Source of the DNA: Klebsormidium nitens
Lineage: Eukaryota; Streptophyta; Klebsormidiophyceae; Klebsormidiales; Klebsormidiaceae
NCBI GenBank assembly: GCA_000708835.1
Contig: DF237447.1
Coordinates: 1-64,000 of the forward strand
Direction: 5' to 3'
Length of the DNA: 64,000 nucleotides
The translations under genes were made by a program, and so were the position numbers. Numbering within the stretch: the stretch's first letter is position 1; every line of letters starts with the position of its first letter. Positions 38,411 to 50,623 of the stretch are shown here, piece after piece. Under the pieces are notes generated by a model. That model was not told the origin of the DNA. It saw nothing but the letters and a program-made list of their open reading frames with translations, and ran no database searches.

Positions 38411-38969
38411 GTACACTCGATGTACATGACCATGTAACCGGTGAGGCAGGCCCTAAATCCGTACCCTTTGCTCGAGTATATCGGGTGTGCAGAAGTTACT
38501 GCTATTCAAGTCTACAAGACAGTTGAAGCAGCTTTCAGCTAAACATTCAAACATGGGCAGGCAAACCGGTGTCGAGAGAACATCTCATCCTTGCCACCTG
38601 GCAAAGAGAAGGAAAGCGCGGGGTCGACTCTTCGCCCAAATTGAAAAAGGTTCCGCACCGACAGCAATGTCGCTGAATAACACGTAAACTGGCCAAGTGC
38701 AAAATGGACTGGACAGATTTCTTGTAAGCTATAAAGAACGGACATCCGGACAAGAAAGGGGATGAGCCAAACGTTGACGAGCAAACCGGCCGGCTCGTCG
38801 AGATTGACATTAAGTGGATTGCCCATGATAACAACGGTACGCAAGCACTCTTGCCTTAGACACGTGGCCACAGGACGCCTAGTTAGTCGCCTCTCGACAA
38901 GAATATAAGATGCTAAGACGTGTATCGGGAGCATTGGCTTAATTAAGCGGGTTGTCAAACAATCTCACG

Positions 38970-39004
38970 TGAGCGCAGCACAAGGGATGAACCTCATCAT
39001 GGCC
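38970..39004 (+). repeat. family D module
   Basis: A degenerate GTGAGCGCAGCAC hairpin precedes AACCTCATCATGGCCATG. It lies about 400 nt after a B box, as at 29.1/29.5 kb. Confidence 0.5.
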
Positions 39005-39869
39005 ATGTACTTCTGAAAATGCATACCGGGCGAGACATCCAGATTACTAAACCTGTATTCAAGTACTCTTATATAGGGACTTCAATAGTCAACTCCTGAA
39101 AAACCACTCGTGGCTGCGCGCAAAGGAGCCCCGGAGACACTTGGTAACTTTATGGCTAACAACATCCATTTGCACAGCCAGAGACGAGAGTCGAGAACTA
39201 GTGCGAATAAACGGCGTCGGATCGAGCAAGGATCTGTTGGCTGGGGTGCCTTACGGCGCTCGGGCTGTCACTTGCCACAAACGAAAGGGAGACTGCTTGA
39301 AGAGTGAAGGTACGTTTGGTAGTGTTCACCTATGCTGGCGGCTTCAGACAAATGTTGAAGAGATGATTTTGCGCTGAAGCCCTAAAAACACACTCGTCAT
39401 TGCCGTTTATCTGACACATCCTTTGTAAAAAGTCTTCAAACGACTTCCAAAAGAGTCACTAAATGGGGCGGCTTTGAGTTCACGTTTAGCGAACACACAA
39501 AGCCCTAATCTCGCCACAGATGACGGGCGCTCACACAGATCTGTAGACATGAGAGGTTTCATATACTGGAAAAGAAATTGTACACATCCAGACCAACTTG
39601 GCAAGGAATTACTAATCAGACTCGTGGGCTGATTGTTTCAAGAATCGCTGCTTTCAATATCCGCTTTTTGCAATCCACATATGGTGATCGGGGGATATGG
39701 TGGAAGCCACAGCCACCGCAGGCAGATTCAAATGTCACGGCCGCGCAAGCTAAGTGCATGAAACGTCTTTGATCAGGTCGATACCCATCTCAAAGTTCAG
39801 TCTCATACATGCAACCGCAATGGGCGAAAGTACCTGGCGGCATATGCTAAAGGCAAAACCTGAAGCGGC

Positions 39870-39916
39870 CTGGGTGAACTCGCGGGTGCGGCCCAGTCGC
39901 CCACATCATCCTTGCC
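39870..39916 (+). repeat. family B module
   Basis: CTGGG and CCCAG around a 17-nt loop, then TCGCCCACATCATCCTTGCC. GGCGGCATATGCTAA lies upstream, a string also seen before the B boxes near 31.5 and 45.3 kb. Confidence 0.55.
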
Positions 39917-40330
39917 GCTTGGTCCCAAGAACAAACTTGAAACCGTTTTCCCAAATTTTCTAGATCAAGGAGTCTCTCAAAAAAGAAGCAAGTGTCTCAG
40001 GGTTCGAAAACAATCAGGTTTTTGAAAGCTCTGGACCCCAAAATAAACCATTGCAAGCATTAACCAGGCACGATAGGTGAGTTGCGGATTCGCTGCATTC
40101 CAACGACTCTCAAAAGTTCACAGAGCAATGCTCTCAACGGATGGCTCCTTTGGACCTGACCAAACGACGAGTCACAGTTGTGCGGTGAAGCAGTGACGGT
40201 ACAAACGGTGATCGCATGCTCACTTGTGCAACAAAGACGGATGAGAGCAAAACGGAACCGCTTGTCCGAATGACAGGGTAAACAACTTGAAATTGGAGCT
40301 GGCTTCGAAGTCTGAGGGACAAGAGATTGA

Positions 40331-40372
40331 TGGGCCCGGTGTTCCCTGCCCCGTCCCCTTGTCGTCCTGGTC
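40331..40372 (+). repeat. family A module
   Basis: TGGGC, a 13-nt loop, GCCC, then TCGTCCTGGTCGACAAAC. Confidence 0.55.
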
Positions 40373-40776
40373 GACAAACGCCTGTAACGCTACGAGAGGA
40401 CTCATGCGCCTGTGTTCCAGAAATCGACGAGTCGACAAACTTGTGCTTGAATGAGCTTTAGCACCCGCTAAAAGGAAGAGAAAGGCGCACGTTTGCATGG
40501 CCAAAGTAGAGGTTTGCAGCACTTCTTCTAATCTTGTTGTTATACTAAGGGCCCGACCCCTTAACCAGGGTCGAAGCTGCCTTTAGAGAATTTAAGAACG
40601 CGACAAAATGCGCTCTAGCACAAAGGCGGCTGATATCTGGTACTACAGATTTTGCGAGCAATTTGCCAACTTTTGATAACTCGAACGGGTTGAAGCGCTC
40701 TTAGAGTAGTTCCATCTCAAGAAGATGGGGGTCAAACTTACGCAAAGACGAATTGGCTTCTGTGACACTGGTACAA

Positions 40777-40817
40777 GTGAGTTTGAACACCTCACCAAAT
40801 TTGTTCTCATCATTGCC
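40777..40817 (+). repeat. family I module
   Basis: GTGAG/CTCAC stem, CAAATTTGTTC, then TCATCATTGCCACGGAAGAA. It lies about 450 nt after a family A copy, the same order and spacing as at 33.6/34.1 kb. Confidence 0.6.
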
Positions 40818-41149
40818 ACGGAAGAACCCAATGAGCGAAGACTGCGGATTGCACGTGCTATGAACTGCGCACACTACATGATTAGAGACGAATTTTCAAG
40901 AGAAAGGCTCATTCAGCGCCTTAAAACTCAGAGGAGAACGAATGCAATTCAAACTTTAAAAGCGCATGGACGCTTCGGCCCAGGCTGGACAATATCATGT
41001 TATTATGCAGATGACTACTAAATCAGGAGCGCTTGAGCAAGTGACAAATCGTCCCGTGTCCTTGCAAGGGACGGTTATTTACGTCGCCGGCAATCAAGAA
41101 CCCGTCTGTGAGCACACTGCCCCCGTTAATTGCGCGCAACCGTTGACCA

Positions 41150-42330
41150 GCATCCAACGTTGCTTAGCTTCACGGTGGTAGCCACCGGAAGGAGGTGCTC
41201 AATGCGAAGATGGTTGCAGCTTCAATGGACATGCATGGTGGCAGGAGACCAGCTAAGGCCAACTCTCTGATAGAATGCTTTGCGGCATCACACAAAGGAA
41301 AGAAGGGAGCTTTGGGTAGCACAAGTGGGCCCCGACGGCTCCCTTTGCATCATCGCCACTTTGGTCAAAAAGAAGAGCGCCCAATGGAAGCTACCCCCCA
41401 AATCGACAACAAACCCCGTCCTTTTGGCGGATTCCCGCAAAGCAGACGCGGCGTCGGGAGTGAGAACGTGCAGCCAAACCGATACAGAGGCAAGGCCAGG
41501 AAGTGTCGGTGTCGCAAACAGGTGTATTTGGTCCCGTCAAGTTCGAATTCACGACTTGAATAACATGCGTACACAAAAGGATCAAGTGTCAAACGGCACG
41601 TTTTAAGAAGCAGGCTGAAGACAATGGTTTGCAGTCAAATAGAAGCGAACTGTATTGACACGTCACAAGCGGCATCACTGTGACGGAGCATGCTTTGCTG
41701 TTGGTATACAAATGGTTATCAGCAGATAATCTGGGGACAATCTCACTCGGGAACGTGAAATGAGTTTGTGTCAAACAGGCTGCCATTGATAGAACGGGTG
41801 AACTACATGGCTGTTGCACACGCAATCTTCTTCCGAACCAGGAAATACACCCCTCAGCACAAATAACCTTCCTCGCTTGGCCTTTTCTTGCGAAAATAGT
41901 GTAATCCCTAACTTACGGTGGTGTTACCTGTATGACCGTGACTCGGCAATCTCTGAATCTTGAACCTCTGATCAGCATTTGCGACGTACAGATGTCTACG
42001 GCCCGATTTATGTGCGACCTGTGGCTTACTTGCTTGGTAGAAAGCCCTCTCCAGGTAGGCCGTCGCCGACCGCCAGCAATGTGTTGGCTCGCAAGGCGAA
42101 ACGTGAGCAGTAGTTGGCACACAACTGGCAAGAGAGAACGAGTTGAGTGAGAAATGACAACATCAGCACATAGATCCGCACATGAACAAGACTACTGCAA
42201 CTCAAATCTCCAATTTAAAGATCATTCAAGGTAGACAAATGCGTTCCGCTCTTTTTGAGTGTTCAAAATCAGGAAGGGAAAAGAGCAAAAGTGAAACACA
42301 ATGTGAAAACGTCCAAGAAGTATGGTGGAC
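41150..42330 (+). repeat. 1.2-kb duplicated block, copy 2
   Basis: Partner of 36530-37690, offset by about 4.6 kb. The distance back to the preceding A-I pair is roughly 1 kb here and 3 kb in copy 1, so about 2 kb was inserted or lost between the two larger units. Confidence 0.75.
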
Positions 42331-42571
42331 AGACAGTCCCAGCTCCCTAAACGCTCATATGTGCGCGGAGCTGAAGCATCGCAACAACGGACTTCCGCAT
42401 GCCTCATGAGGCATGGCCCTGAATTTGAGTGTCCGATTTGCAGGGCACGGCAAGCACGAGGACTTAGGCTCCGCCAGGTGGCAATAGGTTCAAGTTACTT
42501 AACCTTCGCATGAAAATCCCTTGCTCTTCAAGCATAGGCATCAGCTTCGGCAAATCCACACAGAATTCTCC

Positions 42572-42606
42572 TGAGCTGCGCTCAAGAATTGGACCTCATC
42601 ATGGCC
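42572..42606 (+). repeat. family D module
   Basis: TGAGC, TGC, GCTCA, AGAATT, then GGACCTCATCATGGCCGTGCAAGAT. Confidence 0.65.
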
Positions 42607-42832
42607 GTGCAAGATCCAGCCTCCGCTAACCATGAAAGCTTTGAGGACCGCATGTTAGCAAAAACTTTCTCCGTTGGTCTGTCATATCTCTTGTAGGGAG
42701 TATGTACGCCAAGAAACCGTGCAGGTAGCCAAGACAAACCGAACAGCGCTTGACCGCAAAGTCGTACAAATTTGACACCAAACACACCAGGTTGGTTGCG
42801 GACATGCGGCATCAGATGGTTCCCAGCAATCG

Positions 42833-42870
42833 GTGAGCTCCCTCAAGGCACTCCATTCCTTGCCACCAAC
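42833..42870 (+). repeat. family C module
   Basis: TGAGCTCCCTCAAGGCACTCC, then ATTCCTTGCCACCAAC; GCGGCATCAGATGG lies upstream. Confidence 0.6.
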
Positions 42871-43639
42871 TAGTGGGTTGCAGCGGATGACGGAAAGAAA
42901 ACCAGTGGTACAGTCGACAAATGATCGTGGACGCTGGCGCGTTTAAGAAACCATCACTCGTCCTTGCAACAAGCGCAAGAGTCTGATCACCATCTCGTCA
43001 TATAGTCGCAGACATCAAGACGTCATATCAGGATGCGATTTGAAAGAACAAACGGGGAGTCACGAAGCAAAAGGCCGGTGATCAAAAGCTCCCAAGGCGA
43101 AAAACGCAGCCCAAAACCCAAAAGAGAATCTACGCATTACCGCACCCCGAGGTTTGCGGGAGAAATGAAGCCCCCAAGGGTAAACGGTAAGCGGTTTGTT
43201 TGCAGCACTTGATGAAAAAACTTCTTTGTTGAGCAGGAGTGTTGGACCGTCCGGCTGATTTGTATCCTAAACAAAGCCCCCTTATTCGTCTGATAGACTG
43301 CAAAAGAGTCATCCGACTCTGAAGGCAGCGAGACGAGGAGCTACAATTCAGATTTGATTCGAATGAGTCAGCTCAAACGGCGGTGACCTGATCGCGCAAC
43401 GTTAGCGAGGTCCGCAACACGGAGATGTCAAGTGCCCTTTCTGAAGCCCTTGCCGAACACGTCACTTCTGGACATCAAACCGCATCCTTGAGAAGCGAAT
43501 CTAGTAGCGAAAAGCTAATGTTGATAGTGCGGCACTGAAGAGATGCGTTTCAGCCCTTGTAATTCAATAATGCACTCTCAGACGGAGGAAGGGGTTCCGA
43601 TTAGGGAACTCCGCACGTTGGAAAGCTTGGGGCAGGCTC

Positions 43640-44500
43640 AGAATTGTTGGCAACAGACTGTTCATTGAGCTCAGTGCCGGGGGTGTGGCATCGTCCTTGC
43701 TGGCAAAAATGCTTTTCTAAGCCTGCAATAGGGACAAGCTCTGAATTGCCTGGTTACGACTACTGGACCTGGTGCTACCTGCCCATGTGTAACATCGTCC
43801 TGCCCTGCCGAGGCTTTCCAAACTACAGCAAAGACGGCTTCAAGTTTTTTGACAAAATACTGGGCCCGCTTTACCGACCCAGATGCTAAATCGTCCTGGC
43901 CGGCAGAGATTTCTAAGCTGATGTACAAATGGCTCCGAACGCGCACTGAAGGCAATTGGGCCCGGTTCACTGGCCCAGGATTTCGCATCGTCTTGGCCGG
44001 CAAAGAGAAGTAGGGACGGCTCTGAACGTCGTCAGACACAGCATTGGGCCCAGTTCAAATTCACCGGCCCAGATGTTTCATCGTCTTGGCCGGCAGAAAC
44101 TTTTTACCTAAGTAGGGAGGGCTTTAAGAGCTTGTAGAAGGACAGCACCGGGCCCGGTTCACCAGTTCAGATTCCGCGTGGGTTGGGCCGGCAGAAAACC
44201 TTCAAGCTAAATGCGGACGGCTCTGAGCGCTCTTAGAAGGATCACATTGGGGCAAGGTCATGGGACCATATGTTGCATTGTCCGGGCCCACATAAAACAT
44301 CGAAGCTCAAGTAGAAACGGCTCACAACGCTCTCCGAATGACACCACTGGGCCCAACTATTGAACCGTCCTGGCCGGCAGACAACTTTTCAGGTAAGATA
44401 CAGACTGCCCTAAACGCTTCTTGAGGAACGGCGTTAGACCCTGTTCATCGGCCCAGGTGTTGCATCGTCCTGGCTGGTACGAAGTTTTAGAGATCGGAAG
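43640..44500 (+). repeat. tandem array of family A units, period about 97 bp
   Basis: Nine successive units place the box at about 43691, 43795, 43891, 43988, 44081, 44178, 44278, 44365 and 44466, intervals of 87-104 nt. A typical unit has GGGCCCGGTTCAC, GGCCCAG, the box CATCGTCTTGGCCGGCAG, then AAGTAGGGACGGCTCTGA and a CTTAGAAGGA string. Several units keep the GGGC/GCCC inverted repeat. Single A copies and A1-A2 pairs elsewhere look like dispersed pieces of this satellite. Confidence 0.85.
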
Positions 44501-44524
44501 AGAGCTTCTGTCCATCTCTTCACT

Positions 44525-44776
44525 ATGTCGACTAAGCAGAATCTCAAACATGCACGAAGACACAAACGACAGCACAAAATGAACGACAAAACGGTTCATA
44601 TCCCAGCACTGCTCAATTGTTTAAATTACTTTAAAGACACGAGCATTGCCATACTGGCCAACTATGAGGACGCGAGCAAAGTACACTTCTTACACAAGAT
44701 CATGCACTCAAATTGGAAGCAGAGAAGTCACGTGCTACTTAGCTTCCTCAAAGAATTGGGATTAAGCAGGCTTTAG
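44525..44776 (+). CDS. small hypothetical protein (83 aa)
   Basis: An ATG-initiated frame just right of the tandem array. The N-terminus is strongly basic (KHARRHKRQHK), followed by a mixed helix-like part rich in Leu, Asn, His and Lys. Composition is more natural than in surrounding openings, with few Cys or Arg clusters. I recognise no family and see no promoter or splice evidence. It could be a short gene, an exon or chance. Confidence 0.3.
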   Translation: MSTKQNLKHARRHKRQHKMNDKTVHIPALLNCLNYFKDTSIAILANYEDASKVHFLHKIMHSNWKQRSHVLLSFLKELGLSRL

Positions 44777-45296
44777 GTTCTGCATTTCGACCCCATACGG
44801 GGTCCAACAAGCATCAGGAGAGTTGGATACGTTAGACGAAAAAGGGCTCATTTCAATATGAACCTACATGCAAAGCTCCACAACCTTGGAAAGGTCTGAA
44901 AACCCAAGACCGCTCAGCTAAGTGGTCGGACGGCTGAAAGCGGGCGCACGCCACAAACGCGCCACTGAACTCGACTCGCTCAACAGAAAGAGACCATCCT
45001 AACGCCTCTCAACGCTTTAATTGAATGGGGACGAAGCAGCTCCGACACTCAAATTGCCCACGCATGTACTGGATACTAGGGGCCAGGCGTACTGGCAGCG
45101 ATGCGTCAACCCACGAATCTTGAATCCACACTCACAGTTCCCGCCAGCAAACACATGCCTGATGCCTCTAGCTGTCACCGTTATCGACGCTGCCCATTTA
45201 GATATTACCAGTCCTAAGCATGAACACACTGGAAGGGTAAGGAGTGTATTAAGCTGAAACGGCTGGCAGCATATGTGAACAGCAGGGAAGCTGGGC

Positions 45297-45339
45297 TGGG
45301 CAGATAGGTTGATGCCCACTCGCTCCCATCATCCTTGCT
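45297..45339 (+). repeat. family B module
   Basis: GGGCA and TGCCC flank a 10-nt loop; CACTCGCTCCCATCATCCTTGC follows, then a GAAAGCACGGGAC string. Confidence 0.55.
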
Positions 45340-45942
45340 GCTTGGCAACAGAGGTTTGAAAGCACGGGACAATGAGTCAACCAATGGACCTCTGCAAGTG
45401 CAACGCCGTTGACAGATCAACAGACTGTCGTGTCCGGACCGGGTAAATGGTCCTTGAAGCGCGGATGTAAGGAGAAGAGGGATGTCGCACAGAAAACTCA
45501 CAAGCAGGCCGGGCGCATCTGATTTACTTAGGACGAAGCAAACACTTCCTTCAAGGACAACAGGCCAGTATTCGGGCTTGGACACGTGGCAACACTATGC
45601 CTTGACGCTTCAAGTGATGGAGATTTGAATACCACTTGGCACTCTAGGCATCGGCTTGGATCAATTGAGACAGCCCGTCCTAAGCGAAGCTCGAAAGTGG
45701 ATCTCATGAAAGTCGTACGCAGAAGAACTCTCCGCATACATTTTCGCATACGAAACAAAAGATTCCGAGGAGCATCACAGCTAAGACGTGGATCAGCCTA
45801 AGGAGAAAACCAAACGGCACTGGAACGGAGAGGGTGGAACTGCGGTGAACCGCCAATGAAACACTTGCGAAGCCGCGGCGGCGAGTTGCGCAAACAACGT
45901 CCGTTCCACTGAGCTGCCTCAAAAGGATCCAGTCTTCGCTAT

Positions 45943-46397
45943 ATGAGATGGTACAAAAAGAAGATTGCGACTACTAAGAAATCACAAGTGCTTTGCTTGG
46001 TTATGCTCGAGTTTCCCGCGGCTTCAACTAGAGGAGTCGATCGTTCTTGCGCTCAGCCACAAAATCGTCATCATTGCGGTATTTTTAACAGACTCTCGGA
46101 CAGTCACAATGTTGCTTTTCCGATAAAGCAATCAGGGCGGAACCAGATAGTAACCGGAGACGAGTGAGGAAAACATTTTTCGACCTCAGAAATGCCTACA
46201 AAACACGGGAAGCAACTCATTCTGAATCGTGCAAGCAGATTCTATTCAAAGATAACCAGTCAGTAAGACCGTTCCAGGCCCGTGAGATGAGCCCGTTTTT
46301 CGTAAACAACAATCTCGGCCTCCCGACATCCTCTGACCTTGCACGTTCCGAACTGGGTCACAGCTTCACGATCTCAGCACTTTTTTCCGGTGACTAG
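45943..46397 (+). CDS. candidate reading frames, unknown
   Basis: An ATG frame (45943-46167) is abutted by a second open frame to 46397 with protein-like text (SVRPFQAREMSPFFVNNNLG). The second has no ATG at its start. Together they could be a shifted or spliced reading frame, or two chance openings. No family recognised. Confidence 0.15.
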
Positions 46398-47545
46398 TTA
46401 GAAAGAGAGATGACGTACTACTGAGGGGAGGAAACACGAGCTTTAACGTAAATTTCCCGACCTGAATATAGCCGAAAGATTCGTCCGACAAACTCGCAGC
46501 ACGTGAACGCCAAGTGCGTACAATAACTCCACCCCAAACGTACCTCGAAGGACCAGATAAACTTGGACACCTCATCCGCCGAACCGCGCCATAAAGGGGC
46601 TGAACCCCGTTTGATCAGTACGTTGACCAATCTTGACCACAATCTCAGTTCAAATCACGGGATGAACCAAGACTCCTTCCAAGTTTCACTAGGGAATGGA
46701 GCAGAATGGGCCCAGATTATTGAGTGCCTACCAGCAGTGTGCCAGGGAACTAGTAGGCGCTTTGCAGTCTGCTTTACTTTCATGGCGGTGTGAACGCGTC
46801 CAATCGGTGCTTCGACCCCGCCAACAATAGGCGAGCTTGCAAGGACGATTACTTTTTGTGGGCGACATTAGCTGCAGAAGAAAAAGGTACGTCGACATTA
46901 AAACAGCAACAGCTTCATGATTGTTTCGCATTATAAGGTTCTAGGAAAAAATATTCCGCGTGCAATGCGCTCCTTTTTTAAACATTGGAGAACGGAAGGA
47001 AAGAGGCAATCAAGTAGCTCGGAAAACTGTTTCAGCGAGTTCCCGCTAGTGAAGAATGGTGAGCACAGCTAGAGCGTGAGGCACAGGTCGCCCGCCGGTA
47101 TCCGCAAACACTAGCTCCTGATTCCCCAGATTTCTAAGAAAAGGTGTTGCTGCAACACGACGTGTGTAGAGACGTGATGAGCACTTTGACCACGTGTCCA
47201 CACCGTGCCTGGTCGTCCGTGACCGCATGTCCTCTTCGTCAGCCTATGCATCAGCTCAGAAAATCAGCGGAACAGTACTTTAGCTTGCCCAACAAGTGGA
47301 CCTTCTCATGGCCGTGTTACAAAATGAGGCCCATAAGGAGGTAACAACCAAGAAGCCCGAACCCGCATTCCAGCGGTGAGGTATACGGACTCGTTGCACC
47401 ACATTTTAAAAACTAAGCCCGTGGAAAAGTCCTAAAAACACCAGCGAACGCAGAGCATGGAACCGCAGTCTTCCGCCCAAAGAACAACAGGGAACACCTT
47501 AAGGTCCATAATGGCAGCGTCAGACCATGCCACCACATGTACTTG

Positions 47546-47580
47546 CGCTCCCTCAAGGCGCTCTATTCTTGCCACCAGCC
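47546..47580 (+). repeat. family C module
   Basis: GCTCCCTCAAGGCGCTCTATTC then TTGCCACCAGCC; the left half of the stem is lost. Confidence 0.45.
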
Positions 47581-48128
47581 AATCTAAGTGCAAGCAGGCG
47601 ATGAGATATATCTAGTAGCATGATCAAATCTGTCCCGTGACCCTTGCATCTTCGGGTCTCCAACCATCCCTCCTTGCGCGCACCTGAGACCTTGACCATC
47701 ATTGCCGGAAATTATATCCGAGTTACTCACTTCGCCGTCAATGGAGATTCCGGTCGTCAAAGTGAAGTTGAACGTACGGTCTGCCAGAATGAGCAGCAAA
47801 CTCTGCGAAGCGCTTTGAAAGCCGCTACCGCTTGATGTTTTTGGCAGCGCAATGGCAAGCGCTGCGGCAATCGGGCTGAACTAACCTATATGGTAACATG
47901 ATTGCACACGCCTAGGCAGACAAGGGGCTCCTGCTAGGACGTAGTACCAGCGGGCCAGACTCACGGAAACTACCACCATAAGGCCGCAAACAGTCTCTTG
48001 CATGCCATTGGTTTGACCTTGAACACGTGGCAACACGTTGCCCCGTCGCTTTAAATATTCTCTTCATGTTTGTTTGGTTGCTGCCAGTTGTACCTGGAGA
48101 CATTGGCTCAAGGAATCACAGACGGTAT

Positions 48129-48162
48129 TTGAGCAAAGCTTAAGGAGTGGACCTCGTCATGG
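48129..48162 (+). repeat. family D module
   Basis: TTGAGC, AAA, GCTTAA with one mismatch, then GGACCTCGTCATGGCCATG. Confidence 0.55.
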
Positions 48163-48377
48163 CCATGTGACATGTGGAATGCATGACCGTCTGAATTCTA
48201 ACAACCCAAATTCATAAACCTGCATGGCAATTTTAGGGACTCGGTCATAAGGAACATAAGAGACCAGCCCGTGCACACAGTTCGCCGACAACGGGTGGAC
48301 TTGCAGTAGCCTACTATCAACGAGGCGCGACAAGCAAATAGCGGAATGTGCAGCGTCAGAGTTGCGCAAGAAACATA

Positions 48378-48410
48378 TTGAGCTCCCTCAAGAGTTTTCG
48401 TTCCTCGCCG
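48378..48410 (+). repeat. family C module
   Basis: TTGAG, CTCC, CTCAA: a perfect 5-bp stem, then TTTTCGTTCCTCGCC. Confidence 0.55.
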
Positions 48411-49085
48411 CCCACCCACTGAACCGAAGATTGCCAGAAACAACGCCGGTAATGCGTGGACTTCAAATCGACCACCAGCCGTTCTTGCGTAGAACCGAGA
48501 CGGTAAGTTCGCAAACCAATTGTCCAGTTCAAAATCCAGTTTAAGAGTGCCAGTCTGCTGAAGATTTGACATCAGTCACAAGAACAGAAGCTCAGACGAG
48601 GGATGGACTTTGGTGGCTAAGAGCATTTTATAAGAGCCGGAAGGATACCGAAGTTCTCGTGTCGACACCTGAAAGGCGATACTCAACACTTCAGATTCTG
48701 GGCTAGCTCGCACTTGGCAAATGTGGGCATATTTTGAATTTTTTTGATACAGCACGGAAACGCTACGAAGTCGAAACTCGGGACTTCACTTTACGGCAAA
48801 GTGCTTCGACGGCGCTCTCCACTCTTCCACAGCGCGACCAAGGAAAACTATGCACTGACATGGAGCTCTTGGACAGGCGACTGATAAATTGACAAAGTCA
48901 CAGCACGTAAAAGTCAAGTCAAAAAGGGAGCAGAAGCTTTGTGGTTACTCGGCTACGCACACACAGTTGCGTCATCAGAACTTGGACAGCAAGGACGATA
49001 CGACAGACAAACCGCCTGTCCGGATCCGCACGAGGAGCAAGTTGAACGCGAAGCCGGCTCCAGATTCTCAAGGAAAGGAAATCCG

Positions 49086-49128
49086 CTGGGCCCAGTGTTA
49101 CCTGCCCAGATGTTTCGTCGTCCTGGCC
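49086..49128 (+). repeat. family A module
   Basis: Perfect 6-bp stem CTGGGC/GCCCAG with a 12-nt loop, then ATGTTTCG and TCGTCCTGGCCAGCAGAAA. This is one of the cleanest examples of the family. Confidence 0.7.
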
Positions 49129-50094
49129 AGCAGAAAGTTCCGAGGCTGTAATTGGGCTACTGTCCACTTGTTCGCCGCGTCGAGAACTCAGGTATTGACA
49201 AAACCAGGAACACATTGAACCATATAGAAGAAGCCTGGGAGCGGAGCGCAAGTTTTCAATGGCCGGTGAAGACAGCCCGTAGCACTGGTCGTTCTCTGAT
49301 AGTCAAGCTCAATGTCAATAGGCCAAGTCAGGGCGACAATCGCCTTCAAGGTCTACGATCCCGTTAAACCTAGGTTGATGCTATCAAGGCCGCAGAATTG
49401 AAGCTCAAGCATCACAAGCTACATGCTTCTTAGGATGACCCGTCACTGAACAAAGCGGATGTGGCAAGGATTCGTATTTTGAATAATGTGGGTCCCATAT
49501 CCAGAAAGGTTGGATGGCCTCAAAGACACAGGGGATCATGAGAATCGATACCTCAGTTTGATGTCGTCGTCACGGCCATAGGAGGGTCAGCCAAAAGGAC
49601 TCGTCTCATTGCAAGTTCTCCAACACGCGAATTACAAATGCATGTACATGAAAGCGGCAAGTTTGAACCCAAGGCTCCCAAGACGAAGCCAGATCCCCAA
49701 ACGTTTTCAAAGCCTAGAGTAGATGAGAAAGCATGAGGCCGCTTAAGAAGTCCTAGATTGTGCAAGCACATCTCGGCTTGCGGCAAACGTGCAAGGTCAT
49801 CTTGTGAACCACTGACGAGACTAGTTACTGCTGTGAAAATCTGGCATTGGTTATGTCGATCAGGATTTTGCAATGTGGATGTTGCTCTTTCTTTGATGGC
49901 ACTGCTGCAAACACTTTCTGCATATTGTGCTCATGCTAAAGCCGTCGGAAGCAACTTGATCAGGCATGTACAATTAAGACGCAAAAGACGGCTTCGACCA
50001 ACTTGTTACCTATCTGAAGGTCAGCAGATTATGGAGATAGAGAAACAATGAGCTGAAACAGCGGGCAGCGTATGCAAAATTACACCGAATCTGA

Positions 50095-50134
50095 TTGGGC
50101 AACGACGCCCGGTTCTCCGTCATCATCCTTGCTA
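50095..50134 (+). repeat. family B module
   Basis: TTGGGC/GCCC stem with a 6-nt loop, then TCATCATCCTTGCTACC. Confidence 0.5.
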
Positions 50135-50590
50135 CCTAGCAACAAAATCAGTAAAGGAGCAGATTTAACGGGCGAACAGGCAAACTCTGGGACGACAGCG
50201 CTGTCCTGACAACATCTTGTCGTAAGAGTGATTGGACAGATAAGGGGAAGATCTGAAGGCCAAACATTAAAGCTGAACAATGAAATACACATATCTTTGA
50301 AGCGGAGCGGGCTCATCCACATCACCAACAAGTAATACGAGATTGCCCCTTTCATAATAACGTATGAAGAATCATGTCACACTTCCTTTGAGACCGCGCA
50401 TGGGAGAGACTTCCCTAAAGGTGCTCCGCATATCAGATCTAGAGATCTCCTAACGACACGCCCAAAAGCCGAGTCCCTTGGGGAAGACGGACAAGTCAGC
50501 ACGTGAAACCGCAGCAATCCGCACAAATGTCGTCAAGGCGCAACACGGAAGTCGACGATCTACGGCGTCAGAACACCGAACTACATCCAA

Positions 50591-50623
50591 TGAGCTGCCT
50601 CAAGAGGCTCTCTTCCTCGCCAC
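50591..50623 (+). repeat. family C module
   Basis: TGAGCTGCCTCAAGAGGCTC then TCTTCCTCGCCAC; a GGCGTCAGA string lies upstream. Confidence 0.55.
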
